From Pseudomonadota bacterium (GTDB lineage: Bacteria > Pseudomonadota > Gammaproteobacteria > Xanthomonadales > Xanthomonadaceae): a DNA stretch of 64,000 bases. The notes beneath the pieces are model-generated. The model was given only the letters and a program-made list of their open reading frames with translations, made no database searches and was not told the origin of the DNA. The stretch lies in NCBI GenBank assembly GCA_018242445.1, contig JAFEBW010000039.1, positions 40,098 through 104,097 on the forward strand, in the 5' to 3' direction. The position numbers were made by a program, and so were the translations under genes. Shown here piece after piece: positions 1 through 7,733 of this stretch. The stretch's first letter is position 1, and each line of letters opens with the position of its first letter.

Positions 1-1
1 C

Positions 2-1210
2 GGCATCCCGACCCTCAAGGTCGGCTACAACCGCGTGCACGGCTATTACATCGAGATCAGCAAGGGCCAGTCCGAGCGCGCGCCGGTGCACTACACGCGC
101 CGGCAGACGCTGACCGGCGCCGAGCGCTACATCACCGAGGAGCTCAAGGCCTTCGAGGACAAGGTGCTGTCCGCGCGCGAACGCTCGCTGCAGCGCGAGC
201 GGGTGCTGTACGAGGAACTGCTGGATGCCCTGAACCGCGACCTGCCGCCGCTGCGGCGCATCGCCGAGGCGCTGGCCGAGATCGACGTGCTGGCCTGCTT
301 TTGCGAGCGCGCGCTGACGCTGGACTGGAGCAGCCCGGAACTGAGCGAAGAACCGGGCATCCGCATCGAGCGCGGCCGCCATCCGGTGGTCGAGGCGGTG
401 CGAGCGGAGCCGTTCGAGCCCAACGACCTGCACCTGCACGAACAGCGCCGCATGCTGGTCATCACCGGTCCGAACATGGGCGGCAAGAGCACCTACATGC
501 GCCAGGTCGCGCTGATCGTGCTGCTCGCGCACATCGGCAGTTTCGTGCCGGCGGCGAGCGCGAGGATCGGCCCGATCGACCGCATCCTCACCCGCATCGG
601 CGCCGGCGACGACCTCGCCCGCGGGCAATCCACCTTCATGGTCGAGATGACCGAGACCAGTTACATCCTCCACCACGCCACCGCGCAGTCGCTGGTGTTG
701 ATGGACGAGATCGGCCGCGGCACCTCCACCTACGACGGCCTCGCGCTGGCCGATGCCTGCGCGCGCCAGCTCGCCTCGGGCAACCGTTGCTACACCCTGT
801 TCGCCACCCATTATTTCGAATTGACCGCGCTGGCCGAGCCGGCCAGCGGCATCGCCAACGTGCACCTGGATGCCATCGAGCATCACGACAAACACGCTGG
901 CGACACGCTCGTGTTCATGCACGCCGTGAAGGAAGGCCCGGCCAACCGCAGTTTCGGCCTGCAGGTGGCCGCGCTCGCCGGCTTGCCCAAGGCGGTGCTG
1001 CGCAGCGCACGCAAGCGGCTGGCCGAACTGGAGCGGGCATCGCGCGGCGAGTCTGCGCGCATGTCCGCACCCGCGCTGGATGCCCCGCAGCAGATGGGCC
1101 TGTTCGCGCCCTCGTCGGCGGCATTGGACGCCCTCGCCGGCATCGACCCCGACGAACTCACGCCCAAGCAGGCGCTGGAGGCGTTGTACCGATTGAAGGC
1201 GTTGACCTGA
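2..1210 (+). CDS. mutS: DNA mismatch repair protein MutS, C-terminal part (5' end outside window)
   Basis: This is the last ~402 residues of the mismatch-recognition ATPase MutS, which binds mispaired DNA and recruits MutL; the reading frame is open from base 2 and runs in from outside the window. The first visible residues belong to the lever/clamp region ([13 protein letters not shown]). The ABC-type ATPase domain follows, with Walker [12 protein letters not shown] near visible residue 155 and the signature/Walker B stretch [15 protein letters not shown] near residue 230, then FATHYFEL. The C-terminus ends with a short helical tail ([16 protein letters not shown]) typical of the dimer/tetramer region. 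It converges on hslR, 26 bases away. Identity is certain from the motifs; the N-terminal mismatch-binding domain cannot be judged. Confidence 0.97.
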   Translation, partial: GIPTLKVGYNRVHGYYIEISKGQSERAPVHYTRRQTLTGAERYITEELKAFEDKVLSARERSLQRERVLYEELLDALNRDLPPLRRIAEALAEIDVLACFCERALTLDWSSPELSEEPGIRIERGRHPVVEAVRAEPFEPNDLHLHEQRRMLVITGPNMGGKSTYMRQVALIVLLAHIGSFVPAASARIGPIDRILTRIGAGDDLARGQSTFMVEMTETSYILHHATAQSLVLMDEIGRGTSTYDGLALADACARQLASGNRCYTLFATHYFELTALAEPASGIANVHLDAIEHHDKHAGDTLVFMHAVKEGPANRSFGLQVAALAGLPKAVLRSARKRLAELERASRGESARMSAPALDAPQQMGLFAPSSAALDALAGIDPDELTPKQALEALYRLKALT

Positions 1211-1236
1211 TGAGCGTGGGGCGGAAACCTCCCCGC

Positions 1237-1662
1237 CTACAACGCGTCGATGTCGCCCAACGCGCGGATCAACCGCCGTGCGCGCTTGTCGGGTTTTCCA
1301 GACGGCGGCCGATAGCCCGTCATTTCAGCCTTGCGCTGCGCGCGGGCGGCCTCGCGCGCCGCGCGCGAGTTGTCGGTTTCGCGGTAGAGCATCTGCGCCG
1401 CGCTCGCCGATCCACGCTGCGCGGCGAGTGCGAGCACGAGCACATCGTGGCGTTCGCCCGCACGCTCGATCCGCAGGCTCGCGCCGATGCGCACGGATGC
1501 CGCAGGCTTGCGCGCCTGTCCATCGATCTCGATGTGTCCGCGTTCCACCGCCTGTTTCGCCAGCGCGCGGGTCTTGAAGAATCGCGCGGCCCACAGCCAC
1601 ACGTCGAGGCGGATCGCGGTGCTTGCAGGGTCGGATTCGACGCGCAACGCAGTGCCTCTCAT
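1237..1662 (-). CDS. hslR: S4-domain RNA-binding heat-shock protein (Hsp15 type)
   Basis: Encodes a 141-residue basic protein with an N-terminal S4 RNA-binding fold (IRLDVWLWAARFFKTRALAKQAVERGHIEIDG, split by the usual turn) followed by a lysine/arginine-rich tail. Hsp15 proteins bind free 50S subunits that carry a nascent chain and help recycle them after heat shock. The start at base 1662 (MRGTALRV) is preferred because the S4 domain begins soon after it; an in-frame upstream ATG at 1683 would add seven residues. The gene faces the end of mutS. The length and domain order match the family; a generic S4-domain protein would be the alternative. Confidence 0.85.
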   Translation of the reverse strand: MRGTALRVESDPASTAIRLDVWLWAARFFKTRALAKQAVERGHIEIDGQARKPAASVRIGASLRIERAGERHDVLVLALAAQRGSASAAQMLYRETDNSRAAREAARAQRKAEMTGYRPPSGKPDKRARRLIRALGDIDAL

Positions 1663-1787
1663 CGGCGGCAAGGGCCGAAGCATTCGCCGCTCATGCGGAT
1701 GCGTCCAGCGATGGCTGCCGCACCGCTACGCCGCCAAGCCGAACCGCGGACGAAACGCGCCTCGTCATCGGCGAGCGCCACAAAGCA

Positions 1788-1811
1788 GAACGGCCGCATC
1801 GGCGGCCGTTC
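1788..1811 (-). terminator. Hairpin downstream of rplS
   Basis: A perfect 10-base-pair inverted repeat (GAACGGCCGC, loop ATCG, GCGGCCGTTC) lies 21 bases after the rplS stop. Read on the minus strand it is followed by CTGCTTTG, a weak T-rich stretch. It most likely ends the rplS transcript. Confidence 0.7.
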
Positions 1812-1832
1812 GTGCAGCAACCCGCGAACCGC

Positions 1833-2231
1833 TTACTCGGCGGCTTTGGCAGCCGCAACGGCCTTGGCCTTGGCGGCGGCGTTGCCGGCCAGATCCTCGC
1901 GGATGCGCGCGGCCTTGCCCTCCAGATCGCGCAGGTAGTACAGCTTGCCGGAGCGCACGCGGCCGCGACGCTTGACCTCGACCGAGTCGATGGCCGCGCT
2001 GTGCGACTGGAACACGCGCTCCACGCCGAAACCGTGCGACATCTTGCGCACCGTGAAAGCCGAGTTCAGGCCGCGGTTGCGCTTGGCGATCACCACGCCC
2101 TCGTAGGCCTGCACGCGCTCGCGGTTGCCTTCCTTGACCTTGACGTTGACGACGACCGTGTCGCCGGGGCCGAAATCGGGCAGCGTGCGCTGCATCTGGG
2201 CGGCTTCGAATTCCTGGAGGAGCTTGTTCAT
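1833..2231 (-). CDS. rplS: 50S ribosomal protein L19
   Basis: Encodes 132 residues that match L19 throughout: [14 protein letters not shown] at the start, [16 protein letters not shown], and [21 protein letters not shown] with the [13 protein letters not shown] tail. L19 sits at the interface of the 30S and 50S subunits. An Ala/Lys-rich tail of about 20 residues extends the C-terminus. In most gammaproteobacteria this gene is last in an rpsP-rimM-trmD-rplS operon; here the upstream neighbour is an unrelated gene on the same strand, 143 bases away, so rplS appears to be transcribed alone from its own promoter and ended by the hairpin just after it. Confidence 0.97.
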   Translation of the reverse strand: MNKLLQEFEAAQMQRTLPDFGPGDTVVVNVKVKEGNRERVQAYEGVVIAKRNRGLNSAFTVRKMSHGFGVERVFQSHSAAIDSVEVKRRGRVRSGKLYYLRDLEGKAARIREDLAGNAAAKAKAVAAAKAAE

Positions 2232-2250
2232 GGCGCGGGTACCGTGATGA

Positions 2251-2286
2251 TGCGGGCCTCACGCCCGCAGGAAGCTGAAAAGTATA
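2251..2286 (-). promoter_or_regulatory. Putative rplS promoter -10 and 5' leader hairpin
   Basis: On the minus strand a TATACT box (plus-strand bases 2281-2286) is followed within about 12 bases by a perfect 7-base-pair hairpin (TGCGGGC, loop, GCCCGCA at 2251-2269). The hairpin therefore lies near the expected 5' end of the rplS message and about 20 bases before its ATG. No convincing -35 box is visible. The placement suggests an autonomous rplS transcription unit with a structured leader; this is inference. Confidence 0.4.
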
Positions 2287-2374
2287 ACGGATACGCGCGG
2301 CGTTTGCACGCAAGCCTGCGATCGGGCGCGTTTCGACGACGAAAGACGGCGGAGGGCCAAGGCCGCTGGTTCCG

Positions 2375-3487
2375 TCAGGCTTTCCCGCGACCGCGTTCGC
2401 CAGCGACGCATTCGACGTAGCCGATGCACTCGTAGGCGTTGATCACGTTGAACACCTCGTCCAGCCCCACCGCGCTCATGCGCGCCACCTCGTGCAACTT
2501 GCGCGCCACCGTCATGTGGGTGCCGACGCGAAACGCGCGCGGGTAATCGCCAGCCAGGTCGAGGCGGTTGTTCAATCGGTAACAGGCGTTGGGGTCGAGG
2601 TGTTTGGCAAGGAAGCCGTCGGAATGGATGTAGCTGTCCATCCACTTCAAACGCACATAGGGGCGCGCCGAAGCGGTGCGGCGGACGTGCTCCCATTCCG
2701 GGTCGCCGAGCAGCTTCCAGTCGCCGAACTTCAGCGGCTCGCTGGCGTAGGGTTCGAGCATGCGCAGCAGGCCGCGCGCGAGGAACACCTGTTCGTCGGG
2801 GTCGAGCACCAGGGCCGGTATTCCCGGCAACTCGATGCGCGCCGGGCCGGAAAACACGCCGCGCTCGAGATAGAAGATCAGCGGATAGCGCGCCTTGGGG
2901 TCGATGTGCTTGCGCACCTCGCCACCGAGCATGCCATCGAGCTGCTTGTGCACCGCCGACTCGGTGGCGGTGGGTACCGGCGCCGGAGCGGCCGGCGCTG
3001 CGACGGGTGGCGCGACCGTCTGCACTGGCGGCGGCTCTGCATCAGCAGCCGCAGTAGCGCTGCCGGGAACGACACTCGACTGGATGCTGTCGAGCACGGC
3101 CACATCGATTCCGCCCAGATCCAGCTCGCTGAACTCGTCGTGCCATTCCTCGGACACCTGCGCCACCGGCCCGCCCTTGGACACGAGGTTGAGCACCGCC
3201 ACGAACGCCGCGCGGCCGATGGGGCGGCGCACATACAGGCCCTCGGCAGGCTTGGGGTCGGATTCGCCGATCAACTGCACGCAGGCCACGCCGCGCTGGT
3301 TCGCGCGGCGCATCGCCGCCTCGCCGATCAGGCGAATCGGATCGACCACGACCAGATTCGCCTTCGCTTCGGTGCCCCAGGCCCACTCGTCTTCCAGTTC
3401 TTCGCGCACCACCCGCAGGAGCAGGCGCAGGTGCGCCGTATCCTCGTCGTTGGTGCCCACACTCTGGATGATCTGCTGCTTGCCCAT
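2375..3487 (-). CDS. Receiver-like hypothetical protein, paralogue A of a tandem pair
   Basis: The 370-residue product is not recognised. Its first ~115 residues look like a degenerate response-regulator receiver fold: a DEDTAHLRLLLR opening, the strand ANLVVVDP where a phospho-acceptor aspartate would sit, and YVRRPIGRAAF in place of the usual conserved lysine region. A middle linker is rich in Ala, Pro and Val (about residues 145-185). The C-terminal ~170 residues contain YPLIFYLERGVF, a LKWMDSYIHSDGFLAKHLD block and a helical end (VGLDEVFNVINAYECIGYVE) resembling a small winged-helix module. The same architecture recurs in the next gene upstream, so the pair arose by duplication. Role unknown; intracellular, since no signal peptide or membrane segment is seen. 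Confidence 0.7.
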   Translation of the reverse strand: MGKQQIIQSVGTNDEDTAHLRLLLRVVREELEDEWAWGTEAKANLVVVDPIRLIGEAAMRRANQRGVACVQLIGESDPKPAEGLYVRRPIGRAAFVAVLNLVSKGGPVAQVSEEWHDEFSELDLGGIDVAVLDSIQSSVVPGSATAAADAEPPPVQTVAPPVAAPAAPAPVPTATESAVHKQLDGMLGGEVRKHIDPKARYPLIFYLERGVFSGPARIELPGIPALVLDPDEQVFLARGLLRMLEPYASEPLKFGDWKLLGDPEWEHVRRTASARPYVRLKWMDSYIHSDGFLAKHLDPNACYRLNNRLDLAGDYPRAFRVGTHMTVARKLHEVARMSAVGLDEVFNVINAYECIGYVECVAGERGRGKA

Positions 3488-3656
3488 GGAATCTTGCGTG
3501 CAATGGGTGGATGCGAACCGGAGGGCTGCGCGGATCGACCCCGACCGATCCAGCCGGCACGCATTCTAGCAGGCGATCAGCCGCTACCCCGCCGCCGCCA
3601 AACCCGTTGCCGTCGGCGATTTCCGCGGCGGCCGCCGCATCGCGCGACCCAGCGGC

Positions 3657-4838
3657 TCAGCCGCGCTGGCGACGCGACCATTCCACGAACCCGATCGCCT
3701 CGTAGGCGTTGACCACGTCGAACACCTCGGCCAGCGCCACCTCGCTCAAGCGCGCGATTTCGTCGAGACGATGGGCGACGATCATGTTGGCGCCGATGCG
3801 GAACGCGCGCGGGTATTCCTGCGCCAGTTCCAGCCAGCGCGTGAGCCGGTAACTGCCGGCCGGATCCAGATGGGCAGCCAGATACCCGTCGGAACGCAGG
3901 TAGCGATCCATCCACAGCAGCCGCTGATACGGCCGCGCCGGCGCTTTCGCACGCCACAGATCCAGCTCCGAGTTGACCAGCCGTTTCCAGTCGCCGGCGC
4001 GCAATGGCTCGCCGAAATACGCTTCCAGCGCGTTGAGCCGCCCCACGCTGTGGAAGACCTGCGCCTTGGGATCGACCACCAGGGTCGGCGACCCCGGGCG
4101 TTCGACCAATGCCGGCCCGCCCAGTTGGCCGGGCTCCAGCCACTCCAGCAGGCTGCGCGTCCGGTTGTCGTCGAAGAGGGTCTCCATGCCGCGCCGGAAG
4201 GTGGGATCGATGAACGCATCGTCCAGGCCTTCGTGGAGGAATGGATTGCCGTAGCTGTCGGCGCGCGCCTGACTGCGCACGGTGGCATCGCGAACGAACT
4301 CCACGCCGGTTTCCTGCTGGAGCTTGTCGGGCATCAGGAACATCGGCTTGTCGCCGGCCGGGTCGCGATGGAACATCGCCTCGAACGCATCCTGCTCGCG
4401 ATCACGGTCGTTGCGCCGGAGCGAGAAATCGAGCTTCTGCAGATCCGTATCCAGCTCCTGCGTTTCACCCAGATCCAGATCGAAGAAATCCTCGCCCTGC
4501 GTCACCAGTTGCAAGGGCGCCACCGTGCTCGCGCCGATGCCGTTGAGCAGGGCGACGAGGTCGTCGCGGCGCAGCGGCTTGCGCAGGTAACGCCCCTCCG
4601 GGGCTGGCGCATCGGCCGCGATCAGGCGCGCGCAGGCCACGCCGCGCCGCTCGGTGCGGCGCAGCGCCGAATCGCCGACGAGGCTGCTGGTATCCACGAC
4701 CACCAGGTCGGCGCGATCCTCCGCGCCCCAGCGCCAGCGTTCCTCCAGATGGATGACCGCCGAGCGCAGCAGCAGGCGCAGGTGGGCGACATCCTCGTCG
4801 CTGGCGCCGATGCAGTCGATGACCTTGAACTTGTCCAT
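3657..4838 (-). CDS. Receiver-like hypothetical protein, paralogue B of a tandem pair
   Basis: The 393-residue product matches its downstream neighbour at both ends: DEDVAHLRLLLRSAV and ADLVVVDTSSLVGDSALRR at the N-terminus, and DWKRL, LLWMDRYLRSDGYLAAHLDP and LAEVFDVVNAYEAIGFVE at the C-terminus. The middle (about residues 120-235) is unlike the neighbour's Ala/Pro linker and is acidic and longer. The start MDKFKVIDC at 4838 was chosen over an ATG five codons upstream because it aligns with MGKQQIIQS of the paralogue. No function can be assigned. A signalling role is plausible because of the receiver-like fold, but no output domain of known type is evident. Confidence 0.7.
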   Translation of the reverse strand: MDKFKVIDCIGASDEDVAHLRLLLRSAVIHLEERWRWGAEDRADLVVVDTSSLVGDSALRRTERRGVACARLIAADAPAPEGRYLRKPLRRDDLVALLNGIGASTVAPLQLVTQGEDFFDLDLGETQELDTDLQKLDFSLRRNDRDREQDAFEAMFHRDPAGDKPMFLMPDKLQQETGVEFVRDATVRSQARADSYGNPFLHEGLDDAFIDPTFRRGMETLFDDNRTRSLLEWLEPGQLGGPALVERPGSPTLVVDPKAQVFHSVGRLNALEAYFGEPLRAGDWKRLVNSELDLWRAKAPARPYQRLLWMDRYLRSDGYLAAHLDPAGSYRLTRWLELAQEYPRAFRIGANMIVAHRLDEIARLSEVALAEVFDVVNAYEAIGFVEWSRRQRG

Positions 4839-4992
4839 GTCGGTACAGCGCAATCCCGGTCACGTCCCGGCGATTATCGGCCAGTCGGCCCGACTCCGGA
4901 AGATGGGATCGGCATACCCGCATCGACGAGGAGCGTAGCGCCGTCGGAATGGAATAATCGCCCTCCGTTCCCGGTGCATATCCCACGCCCAC

Positions 4993-5607
4993 ATGACGAC
5001 CAAGCACTACGATCGCCGCTATTTCGATCGCTGGTACCGCAGCGGCCAACACGCAGCGGGCCTGGCGGCCCATGCGCGCCGCAAGGCCGCCCTCGCCCTC
5101 GCACTGGCCGAATACCACCTCGGCCGCCCGGTGCGCAGCGTGCTGGATGTGGGCTGCGGCGAGGGCGCGTGGCGCGCGCCGCTGCTGAAGCTGCGGCCCG
5201 GCATCGCCTACCTCGGCGTGGATTCCAGCGCCTACGCCATCGCCCGCCACGGCGCGCGGCGGAACCTGCGACTGGCCACGTTCGGGCAACTCGGGCAACT
5301 GCGCTTCGGCGCGCCGGCCGATCTGCTGGTGTGCTCTGACGTGTTGCACTACGTGCGCGGCGACGAACTGCATCGCGGCCTGTCCGGTTTCGCCGAACTG
5401 TGCTCGGGCGTGGCATGGATCGAAGTGTTCTGCCGCGGCGATGCCATCGAGGGCGACCGTGCCGACTTCGTCGCGCGCACGGCGGCGAGCTACCGCCGCG
5501 CATTCGCGCAGGCCGGCTTCATGCCGTGCGGATCGCACGGCTACCTGTCGCCCGCGCTCGCCGAACAGGCCGTCGCGCTGGAGGTGTTCCCGGATTCGCA
5601 GCGGTGA
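4993..5607 (+). CDS. Class I SAM-dependent methyltransferase
   Basis: Encodes 204 residues with a Rossmann-type methyltransferase core: motif I SVLDVGCGEGAW near residue 50, the acidic strand end YLGVDSS near residue 75, and the post-motif strand DLLVCSDVLHYV near residue 115. The N-terminus YDRRYFDRWYRSG resembles small stand-alone methyltransferases of unknown substrate. It is transcribed away from the receiver-like pair across a 154-base gap. The substrate cannot be inferred from sequence or neighbours. Confidence 0.8.
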   Translation: MTTKHYDRRYFDRWYRSGQHAAGLAAHARRKAALALALAEYHLGRPVRSVLDVGCGEGAWRAPLLKLRPGIAYLGVDSSAYAIARHGARRNLRLATFGQLGQLRFGAPADLLVCSDVLHYVRGDELHRGLSGFAELCSGVAWIEVFCRGDAIEGDRADFVARTAASYRRAFAQAGFMPCGSHGYLSPALAEQAVALEVFPDSQR

Positions 5608-5771
5608 ACTTCGGCGCACGCAAACGGGCAAGTTTGCGACGTGAACGCGCGGATGACAAATGCACCGCAGCATCCCCGATCGGCGCCGCGCAGGCGTACC
5701 CTTGCAGGCCTGTCGGGAACGCGTGTTCCTGCGCATCCCCGACCCGCAGGTTTCCGAACCGGAGCCGTGCC

Positions 5772-6059
5772 ATGCCGACCGTGCGCTTCCGCATCACCGC
5801 CAACGAAGACGACACCCAGGACGTGATCCAGCACGTGGAGAACATCGACGAGGGCATCGAACGGGCGGAGGAAATCGACGCGGTCGAACACCTGTGGAGC
5901 GACTCCAGTTCGGCCGGCTTGTCCGACGACTACAGCCCGGGCCTGCACTGCGTGGAAGTGGAAACGCCCGACGAGGATATCGCCGAACTGGTGCGCGTGG
6001 CCGCGGAAGAACGCGCCTACCGCCTGGGCGCGGTGATCGAATTCGTCGATCGCTTCTGA
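5772..6059 (+). CDS. Small acidic hypothetical protein
   Basis: A 95-residue, strongly acidic protein (many Asp/Glu, for example [32 protein letters not shown]) with no signal peptide or membrane segment. The start ATG at 5772 is supported by a CCGGAG ribosome-binding site about 8 bases upstream; the frame is open further upstream but without a good start. The N-terminal strand PTVRFRITA and the final [12 protein letters not shown] suggest a small alpha/beta fold. It is followed 36 bases later by the cyclophilin-like gene on the same strand. Not recognised; function unknown. Confidence 0.65.
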   Translation: MPTVRFRITANEDDTQDVIQHVENIDEGIERAEEIDAVEHLWSDSSSAGLSDDYSPGLHCVEVETPDEDIAELVRVAAEERAYRLGAVIEFVDRF

Positions 6060-6095
6060 CATGCTCACGCCCCACCGTCCCGTTCCGGAGCGTTC

Positions 6096-7055
6096 ATGCG
6101 CCGATACCGCCTCGCCCTCGCGCTGCTCACGTGCGCAATCGCACTGCCGGTCAGCTTCTCTGCCATATCGGCGCCTGCCCCAGCGAAAGCCAAACCACTG
6201 ACCACCCAGCAGATCATCGACGCCGCGCCGGCCACGGCATGGCGCGAGCTCGACCCCAACGACACGTTGTACATGGACGTGCCGGGCGGACGGGTGGTGA
6301 TCGAGCTGGCACCGCAGTTCGCGCCGCAGCATGTGGCCAACATCCGCACGCTGGCGCGCGAACACTGGTTCGACGGCTTGTCGATCAACCGCTCGCAGGA
6401 CGACTTCGTCGTGCAATGGGGCGACCCGAACGCCGGCGAGAAAAATGCAAAGCCGCTGGGCGAAGCCCGCACCCACCTGCCGGCGGAATTCAGCGTCGCC
6501 GCGAAAGGCCTGCATTTTCATCGCCTGAAGGACATCGACGGCTATGCGGCGAAAGTGGGTTTCGTCGATGGCTTTCCGGTTGGCGAGGATGCGCACGGCG
6601 GTCGCGCCTGGCTGGCGCATTGCTACGGCACCGTCGGCGCCGGTCGCGACATGGCGCCCGACAGCAGCACCGGCGCGGAGTTGTACGTGGTCACCGGACA
6701 GGCGCCGCGCCAGCTCGACCTGAACATCACCACCGTCGGGCGCGTGGTGAAGGGCATGGAATGGCTATCGACGATCCCGCGCGGCACCGGGCCGCTGGGC
6801 TTCTTCGAGAAACCCGAACAACGCGTGCCGATTGCTTCCATACGCCTGGCTGCCGATGTGCCGGTCAGCGAGCGCACACCCTTGCAGGTGTTGCGCACCG
6901 ACACGCCGACGTGGGACGCCGTCGCGGAATCGCGCCGCAACCGCCGCGACGACTGGTACGTGCATCCGGCCGGCCACATCGACCTGTGCAACGTGCCGAT
7001 CCCCACCCGCGTGCCGCCGGCGACGCCCGCCGCCAGCCCGCCCGCGCAGCCCTGA
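6096..7055 (+). CDS. Exported cyclophilin-type peptidyl-prolyl isomerase
   Basis: The 319-residue product starts with a typical Sec signal peptide ([23 protein letters not shown], cleavage likely after SA near residues 23-26). A divergent cyclophilin-like domain follows: [45 protein letters not shown], and later [32 protein letters not shown]. Cyclophilins isomerise X-Pro bonds; this one would act in the periplasm. Relative to classical PpiA it has an insertion of about 70 residues between the FVVQWGDP strand and the ELYVVTG strand, and a Pro/Ala-rich tail. Catalytic activity is not guaranteed because the classical FHR and FMIQGG motifs are altered to INR and FVVQWG. Confidence 0.75.
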   Translation: MRRYRLALALLTCAIALPVSFSAISAPAPAKAKPLTTQQIIDAAPATAWRELDPNDTLYMDVPGGRVVIELAPQFAPQHVANIRTLAREHWFDGLSINRSQDDFVVQWGDPNAGEKNAKPLGEARTHLPAEFSVAAKGLHFHRLKDIDGYAAKVGFVDGFPVGEDAHGGRAWLAHCYGTVGAGRDMAPDSSTGAELYVVTGQAPRQLDLNITTVGRVVKGMEWLSTIPRGTGPLGFFEKPEQRVPIASIRLAADVPVSERTPLQVLRTDTPTWDAVAESRRNRRDDWYVHPAGHIDLCNVPIPTRVPPATPAASPPAQP

Positions 7056-7070
7056 GGGGAGGCGTACCGC

Positions 7071-7688
7071 CTATTTCTGCTTCCACGCGCCGCCCGCGTC
7101 CTGATACCACCAGCCGGCGTGCGCGCTGGAGATCCACTGCCGGGCGAACGTCTGGCGAATTTGCGCTTCCCATTCCGGGTGGCCATTGGCCACGGCAATC
7201 TCGCGATAGACGGCATTGCGGTCGCGGTTGTCGTCCGCCACCGCCTGATTCGTCGCCACCCGATCCTTCAACGCGATCTTCGTCGCATCGCGCACCGACA
7301 CCAGGCCGTCCTTGGTGAAGCCGAGCGCGCCGCTGTCGAAGCCGGCCTGCAGCGAGGCCGTGAACCGGTCGCTCATGCGCGCTTCGATGGCTTGGATCGC
7401 CGGCGTCTTGACGTTGAAGTTCGGCGCATCCTGAGCTTGCGCCTCGGGGATGAGGATCGACAGCAGGCTCAGCCCCGGCGACTTCGGCGGGGGCGCGCCC
7501 GGATCGTCCTTGTCCGATGCCGGCGAGGAGGGTTGACCGGACGGGCCGATCACCTTGTCCACGAATTCCTTCGCCGCTTCCTGCGCCTGTGCGGCGGGGA
7601 AATACACGTTGATGGTGACGCAGGCGGTCAACAACAGGGCGACGATGAAGGCTCCTCCGCGCAGACGGCTACGCAACGATGGTTTCAC
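7071..7688 (-). CDS. YdbL-like lipoprotein (DUF1318 family)
   Basis: Encodes about 205 residues. The GTG at 7688 is chosen because AAGGAG lies 7 bases before it. The N-terminus is a lipoprotein signal ([13 protein letters not shown]) and the mature part starts [14 protein letters not shown]. The C-terminal half carries the DUF1318 signature: a run of conserved helices ending in [15 protein letters not shown], which corresponds to the tail of Escherichia coli YdbL. In E. coli, ydbH-ynbE-ydbL encode an envelope bridge involved in phospholipid movement to the outer membrane. Here the gene starts 45 bases after the ydbH-like gene. There is no separate ynbE; the lipobox-plus-TINV start of this protein may take its place, which is inference. 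Confidence 0.75.
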   Translation of the reverse strand: MKPSLRSRLRGGAFIVALLLTACVTINVYFPAAQAQEAAKEFVDKVIGPSGQPSSPASDKDDPGAPPPKSPGLSLLSILIPEAQAQDAPNFNVKTPAIQAIEARMSDRFTASLQAGFDSGALGFTKDGLVSVRDATKIALKDRVATNQAVADDNRDRNAVYREIAVANGHPEWEAQIRQTFARQWISSAHAGWWYQDAGGAWKQK

Positions 7689-7733
7689 GGCAAACTCCTT
7701 CACGTTGGTTGTACGGATGCGATGCACGCGGAT

